Source of the DNA: Caldalkalibacillus thermarum | GTDB lineage: Bacteria; Bacillota; Bacilli; Caldalkalibacillales; Caldalkalibacillaceae | Assembly: GCF_014644735.1 (NCBI RefSeq) | Contig: NZ_BMKZ01000008.1 | Coordinates: forward strand, 18,264 to 82,263 | Direction: 5' to 3' | Length of the DNA stretch: 64,000 nucleotides | In this document: piece after piece, positions 30,464 to 38,264 of the stretch | How the letters are laid out: the number at the start of each line of letters is the position of its first letter | Numbering within the stretch: the stretch's first letter is position 1 | Translations under genes and position numbers: made by a program | Notes under the pieces: generated by a model | Seen by the model: the letters and a program-made list of their open reading frames with translations, nothing else | Databases searched by the model: none | What the model was told of the DNA's origin: nothing

Positions 30464-31092
30464 TTACAGATTGATGTCTTGCGTCTCTTCTTGTTGTTTG
30501 CGTTGTCCGCGTGTGCGGAAAGAGAGGAGAGACACCAGGCCAATACCGATAAAGCTCAGTATACTGCTCCAGTAACCGCCGAGCATGTTTTTCTGGGGCA
30601 GTTGAGGATTAGCCGGTAAACCATATTTTTCAGGCTTATCCAATAGCAGATAGAAAACGTTCAATCCCCCCAGGATATCGGAATCGCCATATATTTGGGC
30701 TCTGGATTCACCATTGGCTTGCAGCTGTTTTTCTCTTTCTTTGGCTTTAGCCATCAATTCATCCACATCGCCAAATTCAATGCAGTCTGTGGGGCAGGCC
30801 TGGGCACAAGCCGGCTGCTGCCCCACCTGCAATCTGTCGTAACATAAGGTGCATTTTTCAGCTGTACCTGTAAACAGACCGATATCGATAACGCCAAATG
30901 GGCAGCCGGAAACGCAGTATTTACAGCCAATACAAACGTTGGGATCGATGTATACCGTATCATATTCCGTGCGGATGATGGCGTTGGTTGGACAAACTTC
31001 CATACACCTTGCTTGCTGGCAATGTTTGCAGGAATCACTTAGAAACAGCCAGTCGCTTCAGAACGGTCTTCTGAAAAATCTTCTATAAATTT
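30464..31092 (-). pseudogene. 4Fe-4S ferredoxin-type electron-transfer subunit, truncated and frameshifted
   Basis: This is the partner Fe-S subunit of formate dehydrogenase/DMSO-reductase-like complexes. Three cluster motifs are visible: CKHCQQARCMEVCP, CIGCKYCVSGCP and CTLC with a later CAQACPTDC; a C-terminal membrane anchor follows. The N-terminal remnant FIEDFSEDRSEAT lies in another frame from WLFLSDSCKHC; one base is missing near 31048-31053. Upstream of about 31092 the homology stops in AT-rich DNA, and the first 60-80 residues expected in this family are gone, as is any catalytic molybdopterin subunit gene. Confidence 0.82.
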
Positions 31093-31198
31093 AAAATTTA
31101 TTTTTTATTATCTATTTTCGGATTTAGCCACTCACTTCTTGCCTCTGAATTCTTATACCTTGTTCTATTGAATATTTACACCAAAGAGGCCAAACTCA

Positions 31199-31207
31199 TG
31201 ATATAAT
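31199..31207 (+). promoter_or_regulatory. Extended -10 promoter of the HIT gene
   Basis: TGATATAAT: a TGn extension directly before a perfect TATAAT, 31 bp before the start codon. No convincing -35 box. Confidence 0.6.
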
Positions 31208-31237
31208 CAATAAAAAAGGTGAGGAGTGGAAAAAACA

Positions 31238-31561
31238 ATGAGTGAAACCATTTTCAGTAAAATTATCCGCCGCGAAGCACCAGCCAAGATTGTGCATGAA
31301 GATGAGCTGACCATGGCTTTTCACGACATTAACCCTAAAGCGCCCATACATATTTTGATTGTCCCGAAAAAGCCGATCCCGACGTTGGCTGATGTGAGCG
31401 AAGAAGATCTGCCATTAATCAGCCATATTCACAAGGTGGCACAAACGCTGGCCAAAGCGTATGAGTGTGAAGGTTGGCGGTTGGTGGTCAATGTAGGTGA
31501 AAAAGGCGGGCAAGAAGTGTTCCACCTTCATTATCACTTCCTGGGCTGGCCGAAAGCATAG
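31238..31561 (+). CDS. HIT family nucleotide-binding hydrolase (HinT-like)
   Basis: 107-residue histidine-triad protein. The active-site motif HLHYHF gives the H-x-H-x-H triad near the C-terminus. Family members hydrolyse purine nucleoside phosphoramidates such as AMP-lysine. ATG 31238 has GAGGAG eleven bases upstream; a GTG four codons earlier is inside this region and less likely. It stands alone between the decayed oxidoreductase locus and rpsU, as hinT-like genes do in several Bacillales. Confidence 0.93.
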   Translation: MSETIFSKIIRREAPAKIVHEDELTMAFHDINPKAPIHILIVPKKPIPTLADVSEEDLPLISHIHKVAQTLAKAYECEGWRLVVNVGEKGGQEVFHLHYHFLGWPKA

Positions 31562-31579
31562 CCAGCCACAAAGGAATGT

Positions 31580-31608
31580 TTGACCTTCTCCAACAGGTAT
31601 ACTATAAT
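31580..31608 (+). promoter_or_regulatory. SigA-type promoter of rpsU-yqeY
   Basis: TTGACC (31580-31585), 17 bp, TATAAT (31603-31608). Transcription would start near 31615, giving a leader of about 95 bases. Confidence 0.75.
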
Positions 31609-31623
31609 AAAGGGTGACCTGTC

Positions 31624-31703
31624 AGGACTTCTTCTATCCTTTTAGGTTTGAAAGCTAAAAGGTATGTGAGATTGAAGTCCTCCTACCGTGTTACGGAGGG
31701 AGG
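31624..31703 (+). promoter_or_regulatory. Structured rpsU leader with SD-closing hairpin
   Basis: AGGACTTC (31624-31631) pairs with GAAGTCCT (31674-31681), enclosing a second stem CCTTTTAG (31638-31645) with CTAAAAGG (31655-31662). Directly after it, CCTACCGT can pair with ACGGAGG, which is part of the rpsU ribosome binding site; the outer arm GAAGTCCT overlaps the anti-SD bases. This arrangement suggests two competing folds that control S21 synthesis. No known leader family was recognised. Confidence 0.5.
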
Positions 31704-31711
31704 GAAAGATA

Positions 31712-31885
31712 TTGGCTCAGGTACGCGTCCGTAAAAACGAATCCATTGACGATGCATTGCGCCGTTTCAGACGTACATGCTCCAAAGCTGGCGTGATTTC
31801 TGAGGTGCGCAAACGCGAATTTTACGAAAAACCGAGCGTGAAGCGCAAAAAGAAATCAGAAGCGGCTCGCAAACGCAAGTTCTAG
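31712..31885 (+). CDS. rpsU: 30S ribosomal protein S21
   Basis: 57-residue basic protein of the 30S subunit, near the mRNA exit and anti-Shine-Dalgarno region. The start [20 protein letters not shown] and the lysine/arginine-rich tail are diagnostic. TTG 31712 is chosen: GGAGGGAGG lies eight bases upstream, and the protein then has the family's normal length. The frame is open eight codons further with no support. yqeY starts 11 bases after the stop. Confidence 0.95.
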   Translation: MAQVRVRKNESIDDALRRFRRTCSKAGVISEVRKREFYEKPSVKRKKKSEAARKRKF

Positions 31886-31896
31886 GGGGTTTTTGG

Positions 31897-32343
31897 ATGT
31901 CCTTAGTTGATCAATTAAATCATGACATGAAGCAAGCGATGAAAAACAAGGAAAAGACCAGATTATCGGTTATCCGTATGGTTAAAGCAGCCCTTAAAAA
32001 TGAAGAGATCAAACTGGGGAGGACTTTAACCGATGACGATGTGTTAACTGTTCTCTCCAGGGAGATGAAACAGCGCAAAGAATCCCTCCAAGAGTTTGAA
32101 AAAGCGGGACGCGATGATTTGGTTGAAACATTAAACCAAGAAATCGCTGTTTTAGAGACGTACCTGCCTGAGCAATTGTCAGAAGATGAGCTGCGTCAGC
32201 TTGTCTCTGACACCATTGCTGAAGTTGGGGCTACCTCTAAGGCAGACATGGGTAAAGTGATGGGGGCCATCATGCCTAAGGTGAAAGGAAAGGCAGATGG
32301 TTCACTGGTTAACCGTTTGGTTCAGGAAGCTTTAGCCAAATAA
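31897..32343 (+). CDS. yqeY: GatB/YqeY domain protein
   Basis: 148 residues, entirely the YqeY domain, which resembles the tRNA-binding tail of GatB. The helices [18 protein letters not shown] and the C-terminal [18 protein letters not shown] are characteristic. It is probably an RNA-binding protein, but its cell role is not known. Conserved partner of rpsU. A terminator follows. Confidence 0.93.
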   Translation: MSLVDQLNHDMKQAMKNKEKTRLSVIRMVKAALKNEEIKLGRTLTDDDVLTVLSREMKQRKESLQEFEKAGRDDLVETLNQEIAVLETYLPEQLSEDELRQLVSDTIAEVGATSKADMGKVMGAIMPKVKGKADGSLVNRLVQEALAK

Positions 32344-32392
32344 TCGCCTATTGTTTCCTTCAAGTATCATCGCGGCTGACAAATCATAAATC

Positions 32393-32425
32393 AAGCGTCT
32401 TACTTGCCAGTAAGGCGCTTTTATT
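32393..32425 (+). terminator. Terminator after yqeY
   Basis: AAGCGTCTTAC pairs with GTAAGGCGCTT (one mismatch), followed by TTATT. Confidence 0.65.
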
Positions 32426-32437
32426 ACGCTCTCATTT

Positions 32438-32446
32438 TGGTATAAT
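32438..32446 (+). promoter_or_regulatory. Extended -10 promoter of nfeD-floA
   Basis: TGGTATAAT, a TGn extended -10 box, 40 bp before the nfeD start; the -35 region is poor. Confidence 0.5.
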
Positions 32447-32485
32447 AAAATATACGGTTAATAATGGAAAGCAGGGAGACAAAAG

Positions 32486-33844
32486 ATGAATGTCATCGGA
32501 TGGAAGACGAAGAGCATCGTAACGGTCTTTGTTGCCTTGTTCGTCATAGTCAGTGCGGCAGGTTCCTTTTGTTTTGTGTCCAAGGATGCCTCTGCTCAGA
32601 ATGAAGCGTTAGTTTATGTGGTTCAAGTAAACAACGTCGTAGAGAAAGGGCTCCTGGCCTATATGGAGCGGGCCTTTGGGGAAGCAGAGGAAGCGGGTGC
32701 AGATCATATTATCCTGGAGATCCATACGCCGGGCGGCGCTGTGGACGCAGCCGGTGATATTGGCAACTTGATGCAGCGCACCACGATTCCCATAACCGCC
32801 TTTGTCAATACAGATGCCACCTCAGCCGGAGCATTTATTGCCTTAAATGCGGATACGATTGTGATGGCGCCTACAGGGGCCATGGGATCAGCCCAAGTGG
32901 TTGATCTGGAAGGAAGAGCTGCCGATGAAAAAGCCCAGTCCTACTGGAAGAGCCGCATGGCGGCGGCTGCGGAAGCAGCCGGGCGTGACCCCATCTATGC
33001 CATCGCCATGGTGGATCCCAGCGTGGAAATAGAAGGTCTGGTCACAGATGGACAACTGCTCAATTTCAGGGCTGACGAGGCGCTGGAACATGGCTATGCG
33101 GAAGCAATCGCCAGCAATTTACAAGAAGTATTGCAATCTTTAGGGCTTGAGCAGGCCAGAGTGGTGGAAGTGGAAATCACCTGGGCTGAACAGTTGGCCC
33201 GTTTTATTACACATCCTATCGTGGCGTCCATCCTCTTGTCCGTGGCCAGTCTCGGCCTGATTCTGGAATTATACAGCCCTGGATTTGGGGTTCCCGGTAT
33301 TTTAGGCATTGCTGCCCTGCTGCTGTTTTTTTTCGGTCATACGGTGGCCGGCTTTGCCGGAATGGAAGCCATATTATTGTTGATTGCTGGATTAATTTTA
33401 ATTGTCATTGAAATGTTCATGCCAGGGTTTGGTATATTTGGTATATTAGGAATAGTCGCCGTAGGGGCTAGTTTAACCTTGGCCAGTGAAAGTGTGATCA
33501 TTGGCTTGCAAAATCTTGGTATTGCTTTGTTACTCACAATCGTGGCCGCTGCCATCTTAAGCCGTTATTTGCATACAAAAGGCGTGTGGTCCCGCCTGGT
33601 GCTGCAAGAAGAGTTATCAACGGAGGAAAGCCGGGCTGTTTTGCAGCAAAAGTCAGCGCTGGTAGGAAAAACAGGTATTGCTTTAACAAAATTGCGCCCA
33701 TCGGGAGCTGTGCAAATTGACGGTCAGCGTTATGACGTTGTCAGTGACGGCACCATGATTGACCGGGGGGCTAAAGTGAAAGTCATTAAAGTGGAAGGAC
33801 CAAGAATTGTTGTCACTGAAGTTGATGACGATCCTGAGGCGTAA
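32486..33844 (+). CDS. yqeZ: NfeD-family membrane serine protease (ClpP class)
   Basis: 452-residue protein. It has an N-terminal signal/membrane segment, a ClpP-like protease domain with the serine in TDATSAGAFIAL, four or five membrane helices (residues about 230-360) and a C-terminal OB-fold NfeD domain. It is the usual partner of the flotillin-like FloA encoded next, and the pair is thought to act in membrane microdomain upkeep. AGGGAGA lies upstream of the ATG. Confidence 0.9.
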   Translation: MNVIGWKTKSIVTVFVALFVIVSAAGSFCFVSKDASAQNEALVYVVQVNNVVEKGLLAYMERAFGEAEEAGADHIILEIHTPGGAVDAAGDIGNLMQRTTIPITAFVNTDATSAGAFIALNADTIVMAPTGAMGSAQVVDLEGRAADEKAQSYWKSRMAAAAEAAGRDPIYAIAMVDPSVEIEGLVTDGQLLNFRADEALEHGYAEAIASNLQEVLQSLGLEQARVVEVEITWAEQLARFITHPIVASILLSVASLGLILELYSPGFGVPGILGIAALLLFFFGHTVAGFAGMEAILLLIAGLILIVIEMFMPGFGIFGILGIVAVGASLTLASESVIIGLQNLGIALLLTIVAAAILSRYLHTKGVWSRLVLQEELSTEESRAVLQQKSALVGKTGIALTKLRPSGAVQIDGQRYDVVSDGTMIDRGAKVKVIKVEGPRIVVTEVDDDPEA

Positions 33845-33863
33845 TAAGGAAAGACTTGTGGTT

Positions 33864-33884
33864 ATAAGGGGGCTTTTCCCTTAT
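33864..33884 (+). other. Hairpin between nfeD and floA
   Basis: ATAAGGG pairs with CCCTTAT, with no T run after it. It may moderate or process the transcript; a terminator is unlikely. Confidence 0.35.
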
Positions 33885-33916
33885 CATAAACACATTAAAA
33901 ATGAAGGAGGATGACT

Positions 33917-34921
33917 ATGGAAGCCGAAGCGATTATGCTCATACTGATTATTGCTTTAGCAATAATCGCCATTTCCATCTTCTTTACCTTTGTCCCTGTA
34001 ATGCTCTGGATCTCCGCTTTAGCTGCGGGTGTGCGCGTCCCCATCTTTACTTTGGTCGGGATGCGTTTCCGCCGGGTTATTCCGGCCCGAGTGATTAACC
34101 CGTTGGTTAAAGCACGTAAAGCCGGGCTGGACTTAAGCATCAACCAGCTGGAAAGCCATTATCTGGCAGGTGGTAACGTCGATCGCGTGGTTAACGCTCT
34201 GATTGCTGCTCACCGGGCTAACATTGATCTCAGTTTTGAACGGTGTGCTGCCATTGACCTGGCCGGGCGTGATGTGTTGGAAGCGGTCCAAATGAGCGTT
34301 AATCCTAAAGTGATTGAAACGCCGTACATTGCCGGGGTGGCCATGGATGGAATTGAAGTGAAGGCCAAAGCGAGAATTACGGTCCGTGCCAATATTGACC
34401 GCCTGGTTGGTGGTGCCGGTGAAGAGACGGTGATCGCCCGTGTTGGTGAGGGTATTGTGTCCACGATCGGTTCTTCTGAGCTGCATAAAGAAGTGCTGGA
34501 GAATCCGGACAAAATTTCCACCACTGTACTGGAAAAAGGACTGGATGCTGGAACCGCCTTTGAAATCTTGTCCATCGATATCGCTGATGTTGATATCGGC
34601 AAAAACATTGGAGCCGAATTACAAACCGACCAGGCTGAAGCCGACAAGAAAATCGCCCAAGCCAAGGCAGAAGAGCGCCGGGCTATGGCTGTGGCTAAGG
34701 AACAAGAGATGCGTGCCCGCGTAGAGGAAATGAGAGCCAAAGTCACCGAGGCAGAGGCACAAGTGCCATTGGCTCTGGCCGAAGCATTGCGCAGCGGTAA
34801 GCTGGGTGTCATGGACTACTACAACCTGCAAAACATTATGGCTGACACCGATATGCGTCAATCCATCGGCCGTGTCACTGACCAAGGCGACGACAGCGGC
34901 AAAACAGGCCGGGAGAAATAG
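33917..34921 (+). CDS. floA: Flotillin-like protein FloA
   Basis: 334-residue membrane scaffold protein that forms mobile patches in the bacterial membrane. An N-terminal hydrophobic hairpin ([19 protein letters not shown]) is followed by the PHB-like core ([30 protein letters not shown]) and an alanine/glutamate-rich coiled-coil region near residues 225-280. ATG 33917 is used, six bases after AAGGAGG; the ATG at 33911 directly abuts that site. Confidence 0.95.
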   Translation: MEAEAIMLILIIALAIIAISIFFTFVPVMLWISALAAGVRVPIFTLVGMRFRRVIPARVINPLVKARKAGLDLSINQLESHYLAGGNVDRVVNALIAAHRANIDLSFERCAAIDLAGRDVLEAVQMSVNPKVIETPYIAGVAMDGIEVKAKARITVRANIDRLVGGAGEETVIARVGEGIVSTIGSSELHKEVLENPDKISTTVLEKGLDAGTAFEILSIDIADVDIGKNIGAELQTDQAEADKKIAQAKAEERRAMAVAKEQEMRARVEEMRAKVTEAEAQVPLALAEALRSGKLGVMDYYNLQNIMADTDMRQSIGRVTDQGDDSGKTGREK

Positions 34922-34999
34922 GGATTTCATACACCAGCTGCGCTCTGGGCTAACTGCCTTAGACCTGGAGAGCAGGACTTTAAACTGGAGGAATGTCCA

Positions 35000-35593
35000 G
35001 TGGATCTTTTTGAGTTTATTATGAACAACTTTATATTCTTCCTTGTTTTACTGTGGATTGTGTCCAGTTTGTTTGGGAAAAGAGGTCAGTCTGAAAATGA
35101 ACAGCCGCGGCCTGTGCGCCGCCATCCCCAGGAGCAACCAACCTGGGAAAAGATGGAGGGTTGGGAGCAGGAAAAACCTTGGGAAAAGGCTAATGAACTT
35201 CAAGAAAAAGTGTCAGACCAGCCAGGCCAAGAAACATTGGCAATAGAACTGGAAAAACAACCTGGCAGAGTGGGGGGAGAAAGCTCGCCCCGTGAAGCTA
35301 TTTATAAGCAGATTGGTCTGACGGAAAAACAACGCCGGGCTAAGGAGATGGACTTAACTGACGCCAAGGTGGCTGCCAATGAAATTGGCAGCATGGGAGA
35401 GATGAGCGGACTCAGGCCTAAAGAGCGCTTCCGGCAAGAAGCACAGGCTTGGCTGGACTTCAAAAAAATGACAGATAAAAGTGTGGTGCAAGGCTACATC
35501 TGGTCCGAAATATTCGGCAAGCCAAGATCCAAGCAGCCGCATCCCTTGTATGCCCGTTACCGGCGACTTTCTCACGTTAACAAAGGAAAATAA
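35000..35593 (+). CDS. Membrane-anchored protein of unknown function in the yqfB position
   Basis: 197 residues. One N-terminal membrane helix (FIMNNFIFFLVLLWIVSSLF) is followed by a charged, glutamine- and glutamate-rich linker and a conserved-looking C-terminus (AWLDFKKMTDKSVVQGYIWSE). GTG start with CTGGAGG eight bases upstream. It sits between floA and yqfC, where B. subtilis has yqfB, but the similarity is not clear enough to name it. A role at the membrane with FloA is only suggested by position. Confidence 0.7.
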   Translation: MDLFEFIMNNFIFFLVLLWIVSSLFGKRGQSENEQPRPVRRHPQEQPTWEKMEGWEQEKPWEKANELQEKVSDQPGQETLAIELEKQPGRVGGESSPREAIYKQIGLTEKQRRAKEMDLTDAKVAANEIGSMGEMSGLRPKERFRQEAQAWLDFKKMTDKSVVQGYIWSEIFGKPRSKQPHPLYARYRRLSHVNKGK

Positions 35594-35610
35594 AGGAATA
35601 TCAGTTATGG

Positions 35611-35656
35611 GGCTGCCCTTAAGCGTGCTGAAACTCTAGGGCAGCCTGTTTTATGT
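35611..35656 (+). terminator. Terminator after the floA operon
   Basis: GGCTGCCCT (35611-35619) pairs with AGGGCAGCC (35638-35646), followed by TGTTTTATG. A second hairpin, GCTCGCC/GGCGAGC, lies at 35669-35687. Confidence 0.6.
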
Positions 35657-35703
35657 TATAGGTTATAGGGCTCGCCATTTGGCGAGCTTGCTTTGTGTTT
35701 GGA

Positions 35704-35734
35704 GTCATACTCCCCTTCCTGTGATGCATAACAT
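35704..35734 (+). promoter_or_regulatory. SigE-type mother-cell promoter of yqfC-yqfD
   Basis: GTCATACT (35704-35711), 15 bp, CATAACAT (35727-35734) fits the SigE pattern (TCATATT / CATACAAT). yqfD is SigE-dependent in B. subtilis, which supports this. Confidence 0.65.
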
Positions 35735-35757
35735 CAATAAGAGGGGAGGAGGAGCGG

Positions 35758-36048
35758 ATGCGAAAGCTTCATCAGAAGTTGAAGCGCTGGGCAGCTGGAG
35801 TACTCGATATACCCCAGGACGTTATTTTGGATTTGCCCCGCATCACCATGATCGGGCCGTTGCAGATGTACGTTGAGAATCACCAGGGGGTTTTGCTGTT
35901 TAATCACAATGAGCTGAGACTTCTGCTAAGCAATAAAGGACAATTGCTTGTCCGTGGGGAAAAGCTGGTCATCCGCCAAATTTTACCCGAGGAAGTATTA
36001 TTGGAGGGATATATCCGCCAGGTGCAGTATTTAGACCCGGGTCACTAA
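35758..36048 (+). CDS. yqfC: Sporulation protein YqfC
   Basis: 96-residue protein of the YqfC/YabP family. The core LDLPRITMIGPLQMYVENHQG and the LIRGEKLVI-like end are typical. It is made in the mother cell in sporulating Bacilli; molecular role unknown. ATG follows GGGGAGGAGG. Stop overlaps the first possible yqfD start, so the two form one operon under the SigE-like promoter. Confidence 0.92.
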   Translation: MRKLHQKLKRWAAGVLDIPQDVILDLPRITMIGPLQMYVENHQGVLLFNHNELRLLLSNKGQLLVRGEKLVIRQILPEEVLLEGYIRQVQYLDPGH

Positions 36049-36068
36049 TGGCAAGGGGAGGGATTGAG

Positions 36069-37265
36069 ATGATCAACAATGAGGAATTGGTCTATTGGTG
36101 GAAAGGTTACGTGGTCATCACCATTAGAGGAAAACGCTTGGAACGTCTCATCAACCGTATGATGCACCAGCGTTTAGCGGCTTGGGATCTTACCCGCGAA
36201 TCTGAAGACAAGGCCCAGGTGTGCATTACGGTACCGGACTTGTTCCAGTTGCGCAAGTCTTTAAAGGAGACAGGCTGTCGCATCCGTATCGTCAAAAAAA
36301 TAGGATTGCCCTTTATACTGAAAAAAATGCGCCGGCAGTCCGGTTTATATTCAGGAGCTATTTTGTTTCTGGCCATGCTCTATCTGTTATCCTCTATGAT
36401 CTGGTCTGTTGAGATTGAAGGGATCAGTGTGCCGGAACGGGAGGCCCAGGTCCGGCAAACTTTGGCTGACTTAGGAGTCAAGCCTGGGGCTTTTAAATTC
36501 AGAGTTGCGGAACCAAGTGAAATTAAACGGCAGGTTACTCAACGGCTTGACAATGTGACTTGGGTGGGTTTTGGTTACAAAGGAACCACGGCTTATCTCG
36601 AAGTGGTGGAAAAAACATTACCCGAAGAACCAGAGCCCGTTTATCCCCGCGATTTAATAGCCAAGAAAAAGGCAGTGATCCACGATATATTTGTGGAGTC
36701 AGGAACGCCCATGGTCAAACCGAATCAGTATGTGAAGCCCGGTGATCTTTTGGTATCCGGAAAAATTGGCAGCGAGGAGGCCCCTCAGCTAACGGCAGCC
36801 AAAGGGAAAGTGTGGGGAGAAGTGTGGTATGTGAGTGAAATCAGGGTACCCTTAAAACTGGAGAAAGCGGTATTGACCGGGGAGCGGAAAACCCGGTATT
36901 ATCTGCATGTCGGACCGTACAAGCTCAAAGTGTGGGGATACGGGCAGATCCCGTTTGACCATTATGTAACCCGGGATGATAGGTATTCATTATCTATCGG
37001 CTCCTTTACCTTGCCAATAGCTTGGACGATTGAACAGGTGCAAGCAGCCCGTCAAGCCGAGGTGACGCTGGATGAAGCAAAAGCATTGAACATGGGCCTC
37101 AAACTGGCCCGGGAAAAAATGGTGGCCAAGCTGCCGGAGGATGCTGAAATTGTGGAAGAAAATATTTTGAAAAAGGGAATTGATAGTGGTAAAGTTTATA
37201 TTAAGATACACTATAGTGTGATTGAGGAAATCTCAATGGCAAAATATACAAGTCAAGGGGAATGA
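36069..37265 (+). CDS. yqfD: Sporulation protein YqfD
   Basis: About 398 residues. A single membrane segment (SGAILFLAMLYLLSSMIWSVEI) separates a short N-terminal cytoplasmic part from a large external part; family YqfD/SpoIV-related. It is expressed in the mother cell and is needed for efficient sporulation in B. subtilis, with unknown mechanism. ATG 36069 is chosen over ATG 36048 because GGGGAGGG lies seven bases upstream of it. Confidence 0.9.
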   Translation: MINNEELVYWWKGYVVITIRGKRLERLINRMMHQRLAAWDLTRESEDKAQVCITVPDLFQLRKSLKETGCRIRIVKKIGLPFILKKMRRQSGLYSGAILFLAMLYLLSSMIWSVEIEGISVPEREAQVRQTLADLGVKPGAFKFRVAEPSEIKRQVTQRLDNVTWVGFGYKGTTAYLEVVEKTLPEEPEPVYPRDLIAKKKAVIHDIFVESGTPMVKPNQYVKPGDLLVSGKIGSEEAPQLTAAKGKVWGEVWYVSEIRVPLKLEKAVLTGERKTRYYLHVGPYKLKVWGYGQIPFDHYVTRDDRYSLSIGSFTLPIAWTIEQVQAARQAEVTLDEAKALNMGLKLAREKMVAKLPEDAEIVEENILKKGIDSGKVYIKIHYSVIEEISMAKYTSQGE

Positions 37266-37269
37266 GGCA

Positions 37270-38235
37270 TTGCAGAACCAACTAGAAAAGTACGTTTTAC
37301 CCATTGTGTCATCTCAAGAAGAGCAAGTATTGTTCGGGCCACGGGACCGTTTTATCCGCAACATTGAAGAAGCGTTTCAGATTCAGGTGCATGTTCGGAA
37401 CGGGAAGGTTACCTTGGCCGGACAGGGTGACAATGTTCAGGCAGCTGCTTCTATGTTTCAGGTGCTCCTGGAGCTGATCCGTAAGGGATATACTTTAGCT
37501 GACAGGGATATCTTGTATGCCATTCAGCTCGCCAAAGAAGGGCTGATCGGTCAGCTGAGAGAATTGTTTGAGGAAGAAATCACTAAAACGTATAAAGGGA
37601 AACCCATCCGGGTCAAAACATTGGGACAGAGACATTATGTCTCCGCTATCCGCAAGCATGATATCGTTTTCGGCATTGGTCCCGCAGGTACAGGAAAAAC
37701 TTATCTTGCCGTTGTGCTGGCCACCCATTATTTGAAAAAGGGGCTGGTTAAACGGATTGTGCTCACCCGTCCTGCCGTAGAAGCAGGGGAAAATTTGGGA
37801 TTTTTGCCCGGGGATTTGCAGGAGAAGGTAGACCCCTATCTCCGACCGCTGTATGATGCGTTGTATGATGTGCTTGGCGTGGAGCAGGTTGCCAGGTATT
37901 TGGAAAGGGGAACGATTGAGATTGCCCCTTTAGCCTATATGCGCGGCAGAACCCTAGATGATTCCTTTGTCATTTTGGATGAAGCCCAAAATACAACTCC
38001 GGAACAAATGAAGATGTTTTTAACCCGGCTGGGTTTTGGCTCTAAAATGGTGATTACGGGTGACCGCACCCAAATTGATTTGCCCAAAGGAAAAAAATCT
38101 GGATTAATAGAAGCGGAGGGACTGTTGAGAAATGTTGAGGGGCTGAGCTTTATTTATCTTCAGCAGGCAGACGTCGTACGCCATCCTCTGGTTCAGCGGA
38201 TTATTGAGGCTTATGACCAGCATGACCGCCGGTGA
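37270..38235 (+). CDS. phoH: PhoH family ATPase
   Basis: 321 residues. The Walker A motif GPAGTGKTYLAV is near residue 137 and the Walker B segment FVILDEAQNTTP near residue 236. PhoH proteins are ATPases linked to RNA metabolism; in this locus they are tied to YbeY and Era and ribosome maturation. TTG 37270 is chosen because it follows AGGGG at about nine bases and gives the normal family length; an in-frame TTG at 37222 overlaps yqfD. Confidence 0.93.
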   Translation: MQNQLEKYVLPIVSSQEEQVLFGPRDRFIRNIEEAFQIQVHVRNGKVTLAGQGDNVQAAASMFQVLLELIRKGYTLADRDILYAIQLAKEGLIGQLRELFEEEITKTYKGKPIRVKTLGQRHYVSAIRKHDIVFGIGPAGTGKTYLAVVLATHYLKKGLVKRIVLTRPAVEAGENLGFLPGDLQEKVDPYLRPLYDALYDVLGVEQVARYLERGTIEIAPLAYMRGRTLDDSFVILDEAQNTTPEQMKMFLTRLGFGSKMVITGDRTQIDLPKGKKSGLIEAEGLLRNVEGLSFIYLQQADVVRHPLVQRIIEAYDQHDRR

Positions 38236-38264
38236 TCCGTCTTGCAAGCTAAGGAGATGTTATT

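Noticed and set aside
34210..34812. 200-codon open frame on the minus strand inside floA
   Set aside because: Serine/alanine-rich shadow of the floA coding sequence; no independent support.
36048..36068. ATG at 36048 as the yqfD start
   Set aside because: It overlaps the yqfC stop and precedes GGGGAGGG; the ATG at 36069 has correct spacing from that site.
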